From the NCBI RefSeq assembly GCF_011075055.1, contig NW_025401153.1, forward strand, positions 1 to 64,000: 64,000 bases of DNA, in the 5' to 3' direction. The stretch's first letter is position 1; each line of letters starts with the position of its first letter. Below are positions 23,127 through 34,156 of the stretch, piece by piece. This DNA comes from Mangifera indica (Eukaryota; Streptophyta; Magnoliopsida; Sapindales; Anacardiaceae). A model generated the notes under the pieces. That model had not been told where the DNA came from, did no database searches, and saw only the letters and a list, made by a program, of their open reading frames with translations. The position numbers and the translations under genes were made by a program.

Positions 23127-26100
23127 CTACTGTGGTAGAGGGATATCAACCAAATCCTCTCTATAAGGTATACAGTCCAATTCCATCTGTCCATTAGGGT
23201 TTGCAAGCTCATTCTCTATGTTAACTTGGGTTACTGGGTGTTGCTCTGTGGGTTGAATAAATGTCACAACAGTGTCTTTTCGGAAAACTAAGTAGATGAG
23301 TGCTAATATATAAACGATCATCAGGGGAAACACAACAATGCCGATGAACACATTTCCGACTTTGGGCAAGTCATTGTGGATTAGCCAACCTATAAATCCT
23401 GTGCTCAAGAAATACACATTGATGCCTATCATTCCCAAGCTCAAAATCCATGAAATAACGATGATCTGCATGCAAATTGTTCAAGAAAAATTAGAAGAAT
23501 ATCCAAACATGCTAGAAGATTATGTTTTATACTAATTGTTTCAGATTATTAGAACACCGGAACATGATTATTAGAAGATTAAGGTTTACATAAGCCTCGA
23601 TATGGTTGACTTCAATTGGAAAGCTTTACCTAGAAGACAAGAAAACAAAAAAACCAAACTTACATATATAGAGTTCTTGTGGGGTCCCATCTTGCTACTA
23701 CTGTTGCTAAATTTTAGAAGAGGGATAAGAGCAAATGGCAGTTCAAATGACAGTATCATCTGCAATTAAAACTCAGTAAATATTTAGTTTTTAGTTTGAT
23801 ACAGAGATAATATTATAATTAATAGCCTATTTTAAATGAATTTGGTTTGGCTAACCGAAGAAATGATGATTAATCTTCCTGCCCCTTGAGGTCCACCAAT
23901 AATTGAAACAATGAGACTTGGCGTAATTGAAATGCACCTTGTCATCAAATTATTTAGCCATTGTCTCATTTTGATGTCCAGGAAACCCTGAAAGTCACAC
24001 AACCCAGAAGCTAAATAAAAATTTTACAAAGGAATTTGTGATTAACGAAGTTCAATTTATTTTCCCTATATTTCTATTGACCTGCATGATAAATTGTCCA
24101 GCATAAGTTCCTGTGATGGAGGAACTTTGCCCTGAGGCAAGAAGGGCAAGGCCATAAACAATCGAGCTCGATTTTCCCAGCACATTCTACACAGAAAGAA
24201 TTGAGTTCCTGTTAATATTTACTATATAGCTCATGTTTAATGCTAACAAAATCGTTTTTCTTTTTTTTTTTAAAGAATAATTTAGACCTTGAGGAGGAAA
24301 GAAGCAGAGTCAAGTGTAACATTATTGCACTGCTCAATGGTATTTTCTGAGAGATTTGAGCGAGAGCAAACTGCGCCTGTTACGGACACCATCGCGACAT
24401 TGATTAACAATGCTATAAACATGGGCACTGCACTCTCTATGAGGAAATATCTACACGCATCCTGTAGAAAACAAGAAAAATAATAGAGATATTACCACCA
24501 AAACATTTATATCTTAAGACGCATATATTTATTCAATGTTGGTATTATTTTACTACGGCTTACGTTTATGCCACGGACAGAACTGGGCACTTTTCTGGAA
24601 AGCACAAGAGCTGAGTGAAGAAATAGATTGTGCCTGCATTATTATTAGATGGGTTTTGTCAGTTTTTAAAGATTTTGATGTTTTAAGCATTAAATACTGA
24701 GAATAATGTGAAGTTTGATGGATCATACGGCATGACGTTGGCGCCCAATAGGGCGATGGTGTCGCTTACAGCGCCTTGGCCACTGAGCTTGGGAATAAAC
24801 AGACCCTTGAAGACATCAACTGCCGGAGGCTTTACATAACCCATTTCTCCAAAGAAACAACCAGCTATTATGAATACGAATATTGCTATCAACATTTCCA
24901 GCTTTCTCATCTATTATATTTAACCATTCAAAAAGAGTAAGATTAGACATGAGCAACTGCCGTTCTTGTTTTATGAAGATTATCTATAGTCAAAACAAGT
25001 TATCCATCAACTAAGTTGACTTAATGATAATTTTAAAAGCTCCAAAATATAAATTAAATCAGTTCAAAGAGAGATAAGGCCGAAAAAAAAAAAGACAAAT
25101 ACCCTTGAAGAGAAACGTAATATCTGTATTGATAGTCACAAAATGCAAACATACAATAAGTAGAAGGATAAACTAAAGAAAATTTTATGATATCACCTTA
25201 TTCAATGTTGATTTTGATGATTGACCAGAAAAATAAACGAAGGATTGATTGAAATATTAAATATGAACTGTTAAATTACCCCATATCTTTGCAGGCCGAG
25301 CAACAGCATAGTGCTCAAGCCAGTGATGAGAACTCCAACCCATACTGGGATGTGCAAGAGTATGTTTAAAGCGAAGGCTGTCCCAATCACTGAGAAGAAA
25401 AAAAAAAAAATACAAATGTTAAATGAAATACTTTAAAGGTTGTATTTAAAGTGTTTTCTTGGAATTAATGGTTTTGCTTTTAGAATATTAATAGTAGTAT
25501 TTTCTGAAATGAATGTATCGAATGTAAAATAATGAATCTATAGATGATTTCAGAATTCTGGATGCCTTCTGGGATATCAGCGTTTATGACAGCTATTTCG
25601 GCCAGCAAACACAGGCTGTAGTTGACATATTTTGGGTACTCAACCTTGCATAATTCTGATAAATGTTTACCTGAGAGTCCAATGAACTAAGTTATTTACT
25701 AAAGAAAAAGCAATCAAGCAGTTAATTTTCATCAACATAATTTGACTTGTAACTTTGGTTAGTTTTTTGACTTACCAGTGCATACACCAAGATTTGCAGC
25801 AAGGGACTGGATTATAAGAGCAAAGATCAATCCGATAAGAATTACCCATAATAGCTGAAAATGACAAAACATATTAGTTTTCTTCTCTTCTTTATTTTCG
25901 ATGTATAGTATAATATTTGAAGAATTTTATTTCTTATACCTCATATTGGTGAATAGATCCTGCTTGCAAACCAGTTTCCACTGTAATATGACACCATAGA
26001 AGTGTTTGTTAGCCACAAACACAGACCCAGAAAGAGAAACAAACGTTCACATCAATACTAGAAAGAGAGAAGCTTACAGCTTCCAGGGTCAATATAAGCC

Positions 26101-26436
26101 ATTGAGATAAGAAAACCAGGGCCTATAAACGCCACAAACTTTTTCCATCCAGGTTTCTAATTATCCCAAGTAACAAAATCAAGTTCAGGAGAACTTCATC
26201 AGGTATTGATATCCTCAAAAGTATAGGAAAATATCAGTTAGACGCAAATTAATAGTTAAGACAAAATAAACAAACGTAAACACCTGCTGATCGTCAAAAC
26301 TTTTGTCGTCATTGTTGGTAGTCGTGACAATGGGAGATGGTGTCGTTCCCTCTACATTGATAGCAGCTATGCGGTTGCTCCCGCTGCCCCATCTTTGAGA
26401 AATTTCTGGTTGTTGTTGCTGATTCCGGCTTGCCAT
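23127..26436 (-). CDS. NRAMP: NRAMP metal transporter, copy B (554 aa, class I, NRAMP1/5/6-like)
   Basis: Proton-coupled divalent metal transporter, SLC11 fold. Exons: 26436-26284, 26156-26078, 25980-25940, 25854-25776, 25670-25566, 25389-25280, 24910-24729, 24633-24564, 24461-24288, 24186-24082, 23987-23856, 23759-23664, 23465-23127. Total 1665 bp, no internal stop. Intron 5 uses a GC donor (GAAG|GCATCC). The MPH motif is split by intron 7 (ATG CC|G CAC), so the continuous frame that seems to read MPY is misleading. TM1 reads [15 protein letters not shown]: the conserved metal-binding Asn is S77. TM6 is canonical with A246, M249 and H251. Residues 350-362 ([13 protein letters not shown]) are the conserved transport motif. 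The 112-residue last exon ends in a hydrophilic tail. This is the most intact member of the array. Likely cargo from the family is Mn or Fe; the Ser for Asn change may alter that. Confidence 0.93.
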
Positions 26437-26475
26437 CTCTCACTTTCTGCAACTTCTAATGAAACTCGACGCCCA

Positions 26476-26483
26476 TATTCATA
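26476..26483 (-). promoter_or_regulatory. Decayed TATA position of NRAMP copy B
   Basis: The minus strand reads TATGAATA exactly where copy C has TATAAATA, within a conserved neighbourhood (CCACTATT...TATGGG). The change of the fourth base should weaken TBP binding, so B may use another core promoter or be weakly transcribed. Confidence 0.4.
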
Positions 26484-26513
26484 ATAAATAGTGGAAGGCT
26501 TTCCCTGACCCAC

Positions 26514-27560
26514 CGTTATTAGGTGATGATGATGACAACACTTGCATGCATTAGAGTTTCAAATCAATTATAAATTATACGTTGGTGTTGAGTAAACCTG
26601 CCAGTTATTTCACATATATCTGAGGCTTGAAAAACTTGCTTACGGCACGTGCTTTGAGGTGGTTACCATTTGCATTTGTTTATAAATGACTGACGTCTTT
26701 GACATGTTCATGCAGCACGAGTTCCTCTGATTATTGTAATCAATAAGATTCGTTGACCAGAGGAAACATTACAATAAAAACATAGGACTGGAAAATAATA
26801 TAAAAAATCAAAAGGAGTGTAAATAATAATAATAATATAACGGATTCTTCCAAAAATCTCACTTACTATTGGAAAATTGAATGTTTTAAAGAGTTAGATT
26901 CTGGGTAGTTTGCACGTAGCATCAATGACGGTTAACCTCGTCATGATTTTCTAAGAATATAAATATGTTATTGAAAATTTTAACTAAAATAAAAATATAT
27001 TTTTGTTAGACATCTTCGTTAATGATGTCTGCTTTATTGGCTATTGTAGGAATATATTTTCAATTATACTGTTTCTTATTAGGTATATATATTGACTATT
27101 TTAATTTGTTATTTTGTATTATCACTTTATATAGGGTTTAGGTTTTATAAACATGAAATACAACTATTTTGATACGTTAGGGTGACGGGTAATATCTCCT
27201 TGCAACTCTTTAGTTTGATTTCTATCTTTCTCACCTCTAATAGTAAAGTTCCCATATTATGTTTCTTACAATTGCTTTCTTTTACCTTTGAAAACTTTCA
27301 GTCTCACCACTATCTCAAAGGAGATCTTTCTTTCTAGTTATTTAGTTCTTTAGCGCTAATATAACACCCTCTCCAAAAATATTACTATTTGGAGGGATCG
27401 AAACATTATTATACTTATTCTTTTTAGCCTAATTATAACTTGACTTGCAGAAAATAAAACTTAATTGTAGAAATTACTAAAATACTTTTTATTAAAACAA
27501 CTCAACGAAAACGAACAAAAAGAGTCAAAATGTAAAAATACAATCATCCAATCATTAAAA
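26514..27560. repeat. Upstream module of the NRAMP array, copy directly behind B
   Basis: The most complete copy, starting 78 bp upstream of the B start codon. It has GTGATGATGATGAC, G-box CACGTG at 26,646-26,651, TATAAATGAC, TGACGTC at 26,691-26,697, the AACCTCGTCATG block, and then a long AT-rich part ending in ATACAATCATCCAAT. Parts match 1617-3260, 19,575-20,756 and 28,875-29,440. Confidence 0.65.
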
Positions 27561-27566
27561 AGTGTG

Positions 27567-28865
27567 TAGCAACCCAAAATAAAACATATAAATTGTCGAC
27601 AAAACATCACAAAAGAACATAAACATAAAAAGACTATCTTGCCCACATGTTGTTTCCATCCTCATTGACCTTGTATCATAGTTGTCAATCTCACCTGATA
27701 CTTGCAAAATATAAAAGATGGGAAGTGAGTGAAAGTTCATCCAATTAGTAGGAGAACTTAATTTCATGTTTTGATAACTTAATCCACTTACATGTAAATA
27801 TGTATTCCACCTTAAATTTGGCATCGAAAGTACACCTTTAGATTCCAAACTTGAATGACATGAAACTTACATATCTTAACTTAATTACCTTGAGAACACT
27901 TTTGATCAATCCTATTCAATCATCTCGGAAAGCACCTTTAATCTCATAATTACGATGACTTTGCCTTGGTTATCTAGGACACCTTTAGATCCTACACTAT
28001 GATAACTCTCTATATACAATGCATGTGAAAACCTGGTGATTGCATCTTTAGAACTTTTTTTCATTTTGCAATTTTTTTCTGCTATGTCAATCAATTTTGG
28101 TTAAGATAAGGATTTGACACTTTGGTCATATGAGTTATGTATTGCATAATCCTCTTTCTCTACCCACACTTAGACTTTTGTATTTTAACTATGTTCTACT
28201 GTGGGCATACATAGAGAGAATCTTACAGGTGTTCCCTTATAATGATCTTCATGAGACATATATGAAAAACTTATGAAAAATCATGTTTTCATGAGTATTC
28301 TAAAAACTATGAGTAGGGGAATTATCCCACGTATATCTACAATATACTAGGTTCTCATGTTTCCTATGGGATTGAGTTCCACACATTCTCTATGGATCTC
28401 TTATTACCCATGTGTCTTATAGGACCAATTCCAAATAGGGCTACACCATAACTATGTGAAAACATGCATGCATGGAAAACTAACCTGATTTAAATAACAT
28501 TGAACTATGATATTCTTTCATGTAACTAATGCGTATGCACTAGAGGCACTATCATAATTTAGGCTTGTATTGAGATTTCACCCTTAACTTTCTTTGATGC
28601 CTTATTTTATAAGTGCACTCTCTTGGCATGACTCAATACTACTATATACTATATATATCCCTACAAACTATCAAACATTACTACGAATGATGGCTATTTA
28701 CCATGAACATTCATTTATTTTCTATTTAGGTGCACAACCATACATATTGGGTTAATAGGCATGCATCCTTTCCTCTTATGAATGACTTCCTCATTCACAA
28801 ATTACCTAACCATGGTTTAATGCATGACTCTGCATGTCCTATCATGGTTGGGATTAGTTCCTCTT
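27567..28865. mobile_element. Probable LTR-derived block
   Basis: It begins TGTAGCAACCCAAAATAAAA, a usual type of plant LTR start, at a point where homology to the copy A module stops, and contains promoter- and LTR-like blocks (TATGGGATTGAGTTCC, TTATAGGACCAATTCC). No coding frame is convincing. The right end and target duplication are not clear. Confidence 0.35.
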
Positions 28866-28874
28866 ACCTCTGTT

Positions 28875-29082
28875 TATTTTGATCAATACTACTCAATAGT
28901 CGATATCGAGACAAAGCAATATAATAAAGTCTACAAATAAGTGTAAATAATAACAATATTACTAAGTATTCCAAATATTTGATTTATCATTGGTTAATTG
29001 AGTACTCTAAAGAATTGAAATATTGGTAGCATTGATAACAGTTAGCCTGTCATGGTTTTGTAAGAATATAAATATGCTATTG

Positions 29083-29167
<85 letters not shown>

Positions 29168-29440
29168 ATTTTGATTTGCTATTTTATATAGGATTTAGTA
29201 TCATATAAATTTGCATATGATATTAATATTTTAATGTACAAGAAATGAAATTCTTCAACTATTTTGACATGTTATCATAACGAGTAATATCTTTTTACAA
29301 CCCTTTAGTTTGATTTCTATCATTCTCACCTCTAAACTCTAAGTTCTCATATTATACTTCCTACAACCACCTCCCTTTCACTTTTGAAAATGTTCTATTT
29401 GATTGCTATCTCAAAGGAGGCCATTCTTTCTAGTTCACTC
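28875..29440. repeat. Orphan copy of the NRAMP upstream module
   Basis: It aligns with 26,700-27,370: ATTTTGATCAATA, TTGAGTACTCTAAAGAATTG, GTTAGCCTGTCATG, then after an (AT) tract AGTTTGATTTCTAT, TCTCACCTCTAA and TATCTCAAAGGAG. No NRAMP exon follows on the minus strand before copy B, so this is a remnant of a fifth unit or a local duplication of the flank. Confidence 0.65.
29085..29164. repeat. (AT)40 microsatellite
   Basis: Eighty uninterrupted alternating bases inside the orphan module. The other module copies lack it, having AAATATGTTATTG or similar there. Confidence 0.95.
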
Positions 29441-29589
29441 GTTTTCATAATAACAATAACTAATATTAATGAGAGAAAAATAACAAACAAATAAATATTC
29501 AGTTGTTATAAGTATTATTTTTGTTATTTTAGTGATCAATTATTTATACTCTTATTAAAACTAAATAAATTTTTAATTCTAATAAGAGT

Positions 29590-30447
29590 ACACTGGTTGT
29601 TAAAACTTTATTTTATATCATTAAAAAGTTTTAATGACGAGAAAAATTTTATATTTTTAATGGGAGAAGCTATAATGACAAATAACAATTAGATTTTATC
29701 CGTCATTAAAACTTTTTAATAACAGAAAATATACTTTGAACAACCTTTTTTTTGGGATATTAATTAAAATATACTATTTGTTTCCCTTGTATACATATAT
29801 AGCCACTTTTTTTTTATTATACATATATAGCATAAAACATAAAATATTTAAAATACCTTTAGGTTTTGTACTCACTCAATTAAGACTTACTCAACTAAAC
29901 ATAAACTCACATAATCAAGATATAAAATTTACTCATTTACCTAGCCAAGGTTGTGATATGAGGTGAAAATGCAAAATTTTTTTATTACTTTGACAATGGA
30001 AAGATTGGCCAGTCAGCCAAACATTCAGCCAACCAATTTATTTTTAAAAAATTGGTTGGTCAGGTGGTTGACCAATCGGCCAAACACCCAACCAACTAAT
30101 TTATTTTTAAAAATTGATTAGTCGACCAACCAACCTATTTGACCAACCCATCTAGTTAATACCAAATCCTAGGATCTTCTCTTTTTTAAGGTAAAGTCAA
30201 ATTAAAAAGTAGTTATATTTGTATATTGAAAAAGAAAAGTGCTTACATAGCTATAAAAAGACAAAAAAAAACTGACTATTTTTTAATTAATATCCCCATT
30301 TTTTCCTTGTTAAAATCATAAATTTATTTATTTTTTAATGAGAATATAAATAATTTGTCGTTAAAATCATAAAAATAATCTTTATAACGGTCATATATTT
30401 ATCTGCTTATTATTTTCTTCTCGCTAATGCTAGTATTTTTTGTAGTG
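29590..30447. mobile_element. Candidate CACTA-type element
   Basis: The right end reads TAGTATTTTTTGTAGTG, in reverse CACTACAAAAAATACTA, typical of CACTA termini. The interior has repeated GTCGTTAAAA-like units and an inverted pair (CATTAAAAAGTTTTAATGACG near 29,619 and CGTCATTAAAACTTTTTAAT near 29,701). The left end is uncertain: CACTGGTTGTTAAAAC at 29,591 is the best candidate but the 3-bp flanks do not match. Confidence 0.4.
30001..30160. repeat. Array of GGTTGG/CCAACC hairpins
   Basis: Two successive AT-cored palindromes (CCAACCAATTTA...TAAAAAATTGGTTGG and ACCAACTAATTTA...AAAATTGATTAGTCG) are linked by GACCAATCGGCCAAACACCC-type spacers. The unit is about 70 bp and every spacer is made of short CCAA/TTGG words. 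Confidence 0.7.
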
Positions 30448-31439
30448 TTTTTGGTGCTAACAAATGACCTTCTCGACCATAGACAAATAACTGTTTTCTC
30501 CTCACACCATCGATGACTTTGTTTTTTATCATTGTTTACAAGTTTTACTCCATTTAACCATCGAAAAAACATTTAAACTTGCATTTGTGTTTTGTTTTTT
30601 GTAATAATTAACCTTTGTCGACTAACAACAAAAGACCGTATCATTGTGTCTAGTTGATATGTGTAGACTAACAACCACCCCTAACATTGTGTCTTTTCAC
30701 CATTCAATTGGTTATCATCTTCGATAGTACAGTTTAACCTTGGAGTATCTTTAATCCGGTTGAAATTATTTTGCTTTGATTTGATTTCTTGTAATTGGGT
30801 TGATAATTGTTGGATATATTATTGGTATTGGGTCTAGTTAGATTGGATATTAGTGAATCATTATTGGATATAATGTTTGGGCCTATTTAGTTGAATGGGA
30901 TATTGTTTGAGTTCAGCCTAATCAATTTGTTTTTTTTTAAGTGTATTGAGTCTTCTTTTGGTGGTTAATTTTGGATTAAACTAATTTTTTGAGTTGGGCT
31001 CCCATTCATGATTTTGGCCATTGTTTTCATAGTCTGTGATTGTTTTGGAGTTGTTTGTTTCATGTGAAGATAATTAATGCTACACACTTTTAATACTGTT
31101 ATTAATAGTACCATCTATATTATTTAGGCCCAAAAGGTGTTGGACTTCAATAAATGCCAAAAGTTATGGCACTATGTTATTGCTAATGTGTCCAAACTAG
31201 TCAAAGGCCAAGACATAAAGATATCTAAATACATTGAGATGCTTGAAGAATGAGATAATACAAATTATCATTTTTAATATATGATTATGTAATACTTGTG
31301 CTCTTTCCATCAAACTATAATTTAGATGTCTTGGGATAGTAAAATAAATCTGGAATTTGTTTGTTATATGTTATTTTATTATCAATGTCATTAATCGGTT
31401 TCAATTTTATGATAATCTTAGTCATGTGCATAAAAAATA
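30448..31439. other. No gene or recognised element
   Basis: Moderately AT-rich intergenic DNA with no long frame and no terminal repeats that I can pair. Confidence 0.5.
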
Positions 31440-31752
31440 AGCTTTGGGTGGATGAGAAGAGGAGGTCGCCAAAGATGCAACAATAGTTGGAGAGAGAAAA
31501 GAAAAAACTAGGTGCGGGCGGAGGGGGGGAATTATCACTTTTTAAAATTAGAAAAGTTTAGACATAGATTAAGTTGTTAGTTTTCAAAAAACTAGGGGGG
31601 ATGAGATAAAATTAAATGTTTTTTTTAATAATATTATTAAAACGATGATTTTACCTTTTATATATAACAAAAAATTTTAATAGGTTTTTGAGATCCTATG
31701 AGTGTAAATTTGAAAATAGACTAAAACTTGGGTGGGAATAAGTCCTTTTGCC
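31440..31752. mobile_element. Truncated M-family Mutator-like element
   Basis: The right terminus ACTTGGGTGGGAATAAGTCC followed by TTTTGCC matches the family's terminal repeat, and the inner AT block (ACCTTTTATATATAAC, GGTGGGAATAAG) fits. The left terminal repeat is missing. Confidence 0.55.
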
Positions 31753-31779
31753 TTTTTTAGAAATTACTCTAATTAGAAA

Positions 31780-32440
31780 ATACGGGAATAAGAAAAAAAA
31801 TGATGTGCAAATCATATGTTTATAATACTGCAAATAATGAAAAATACGTTTGTAAAAAAAAACCCTTAAAATTTATATACGAAAAAAGTACGAAAGTGTG
31901 TATACAAGTTTAATATGACACATCGATAATAATACGTTTTTAAAAATACGACAATATAATAATAATTTTAATACTTTTCACGAATCTCTTATTGAAAATC
32001 AATATAATAATTCAAATATAAAATATTTAATTAACTATTAAACTTAATATAACATAATACATAATCAAAATTTTTTATACAATAAGTAACGTACCAATTA
32101 GTTGGAATAAAACAAACAAATTAATTAGCTTGAATTTCAAACTTCAAATCAAAGTAAATCTTGTTATAGGCTAAAGGAGAGAAAAACGCAAAATTACGAC
32201 TGAAAATTAAGAAAAAAATGTTGTTGGGGTTTTTTTAAATAGTAGTGGCATTTTTGTAAATAATTAAAAATAGAAAGAGCAAGTTCGTACTTTAAATTTA
32301 GGAAAAAATTTAAAAATACGATAAACATATAATTCGTATTTAAAATGAAAAGAACGTAAAATACATATTTAATACATAAATTATACACATATTTACTAAC
32401 TAGAGAAATTACAAGGACTTCAATATTCACTGCACATCGT
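31780..32440. repeat. Dispersed 0.65-kb repeat, copy 1
   Basis: Over about 600 bp it aligns in the same orientation with 63,230-63,900: shared words include AAAAATACGTTTGTAAAAAA, AATACTTTTCAC, AACATAATACATAATCAAAA and GTAAATAATT. The remarkable density of TACG in such AT-rich DNA marks the family. It has no coding frame and unclear ends. Confidence 0.75.
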
Positions 32441-32986
32441 TGATTAACCAGATAATTTACATTAATTCTTTCAAAAGCAGGTTCAAATTCACTCTTAACT
32501 TAAAAAAGCAGAGGCCTTTTTACACCAGTAAGTCTGCTTTATCGCTGTTTACACAAATAATGATCACAAATCTATATATAAATAGTAATTTATCATTATA
32601 TAATTAAATAATTTTAAATTAAAAATAAAATAATATCTAATTATATTATAATATATTATATTTTAAACATAAATTTGTTCTCGTAATTTATATAAATAGT
32701 ACTACTCAAGATAACTTCAGCTTGGAAAAGTAAAACTTATGTTACCCTCAATGTGCCATAAAACTTCCACTTGGAAAAATAAAAGAGTAGGGAAAACTCC
32801 CTTCACTGCCTCCAATTTGTACAACAAAATATATATATTATGAGCTTTAAAAGTTTTTACACGACAAGAGCAAATTCCGGGCCATAATGGGCTTCTGATC
32901 TGACCAAAACCGCAGTAAAAAGCATCCAACTTCAAAGCGCACTACTATAATTCGCGCCAAATAGCTACACGCTAACTAAACTAGTT

Positions 32987-33523
32987 TTAAAAAAGTCCGA
33001 ACCCGGCCCAGTCAGAATCAACCACGTGTTGGGGCGATGACTTACACGACAAGAGAGATGACGAAGCCGGTGAGGCAGTGAATGGTGAAAACGACCTCCG
33101 GCTTGAAACCGACCAACGGGGCAATGTTTCAAGGTCTGAAAAGTAACCTTGTTCACCTTTCTTCTTGCTTTCCTTGCGTCTACTAGTCGAGCGAGCCGGG
33201 AAACATCCAGGTGAAACGCAATCGGGTCGGCCTCGGGTGGGTTGATGAAGCCGCCAACGCTCGGAATAGACACGTGAGGTGGACCGAAATGACTGGCTCC
33301 GGTGCTCGAACGGAGCATAAAACTGGAAGCCGGCTGGTGGGGGCTTAAGCTTTTGCAGTGGAGCCGGTGACGAAAATGTTGAATGTCGGGGTGGGAGTGG
33401 CGACGGTGGCGGTGATGGCTTGGGCGTTTGTTTGTGTTGTTGTTGGATCTTGGGGACGCCGGGTCGAATCTCCCACTTGAAGGGAACAGTTCCAGCTTTT
33501 CTACAAGAATCATCTATGGCCAT
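32987..33523 (-). CDS. DUF688-type proline-rich plant protein (178 aa, single exon)
   Basis: An intronless frame of 178 codons. Residues 13-25 read VPFKWEIRPGVPK, the hallmark (PFxWExxPGxPK) of the plant DUF688 family, whose members are small, basic and proline- or serine-rich and have no established biochemical role. Residues 33-50 are a proline tract with PPPSPLPPR. The middle is rich in Arg/Ser, and 115-130 is a basic patch (RSTSRRKESKKKGEQG) that could be a nuclear signal. The C-terminus is WAGFGLF. Base composition is much more GC-rich than the surroundings, as expected for a real exon. A frame of 182 codons in another phase over the same bases is a shadow. The first ATG is used; a TATA box lies 62 bp upstream. 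Confidence 0.85.
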   Translation of the reverse strand: MAIDDSCRKAGTVPFKWEIRPGVPKIQQQHKQTPKPSPPPSPLPPRHSTFSSPAPLQKLKPPPAGFQFYAPFEHRSQSFRSTSRVYSERWRLHQPTRGRPDCVSPGCFPARSTSRRKESKKKGEQGYFSDLETLPRWSVSSRRSFSPFTASPASSSLLSCKSSPQHVVDSDWAGFGLF

Positions 33524-33584
33524 TGTAACTGAAAAATCTAAGACAGTTTGAAAGGTAAGGATATATCTAGCCTGTGAGCTTGAG

Positions 33585-33592
33585 CTATATAG
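33585..33592 (-). promoter_or_regulatory. TATA box of the DUF688 gene
   Basis: CTATATAG in the minus-strand context CACCTATATAGCTCAAGC, 62 bp upstream of the ATG. The GC- and G-rich DNA beyond it (33,595-33,660) fits a proximal promoter. Confidence 0.5.
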
Positions 33593-34156
33593 GTGGAGGA
33601 GGGAGGCGGCTATAGGCGTTTATGGCGAGATTAAAGGCATGAAGGCGGGGAGGGTGGGCCAATTAGTCACGTGTACGTATTTGACTTTTCTTTAATACTG
33701 AGACTTTTAATTTCAATAGTTAATGAAAAGGAAATTTTCTTATTTCTAATTAGAAAAAACTAAATCGTCTTTGTCTTTAATTCAATCTAATCCCTAATTT
33801 TCAGCAAACAAAGCAGCCAAAAAGAGATAATAATATTTTCAGCTTAGAATTTATTTACGGAAGTATATTAAGTTAAAAAAGAATGACATATTTTGACTAA
33901 ACGTATGTTATGATGGTGTGACAGACAGAGACAAGCCGGTTGCAACGGTAGGATGACCGAAATTAATGGGTAACATTCATAATATGAACGTGAATGACAT
34001 TTTCAAAATTTGAAGTTAAATGGAAATCATCATGTTTCACTATTATGCTACCAAATCAGTGACTGTAACAGTAAATTGTCTAATTATGTGCCAAAGAACT
34101 AATTTCCACCTAAAGTTTATTGTAGTTCCAAATTAATACCTATTAAGTATTTAAAA

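Noticed and set aside
24683..24910. An apparent MPY in place of the NRAMP MPH motif (also near 4,185 and 14,812)
   Set aside because: The frame runs through a splice donor. The exon ends ATG CC before GTATGA and the next exon starts G CAC, which restores MPH in all copies.
27461..28094. Three minus-strand frames of 60-97 codons
   Set aside because: Inside an LTR-like block; no recognisable domain and no splice pattern.
32965..33513. A 182-codon frame on the minus strand
   Set aside because: Another phase over the DUF688 gene; it lacks the conserved PFKWE motif and is a shadow of GC-rich coding sequence.
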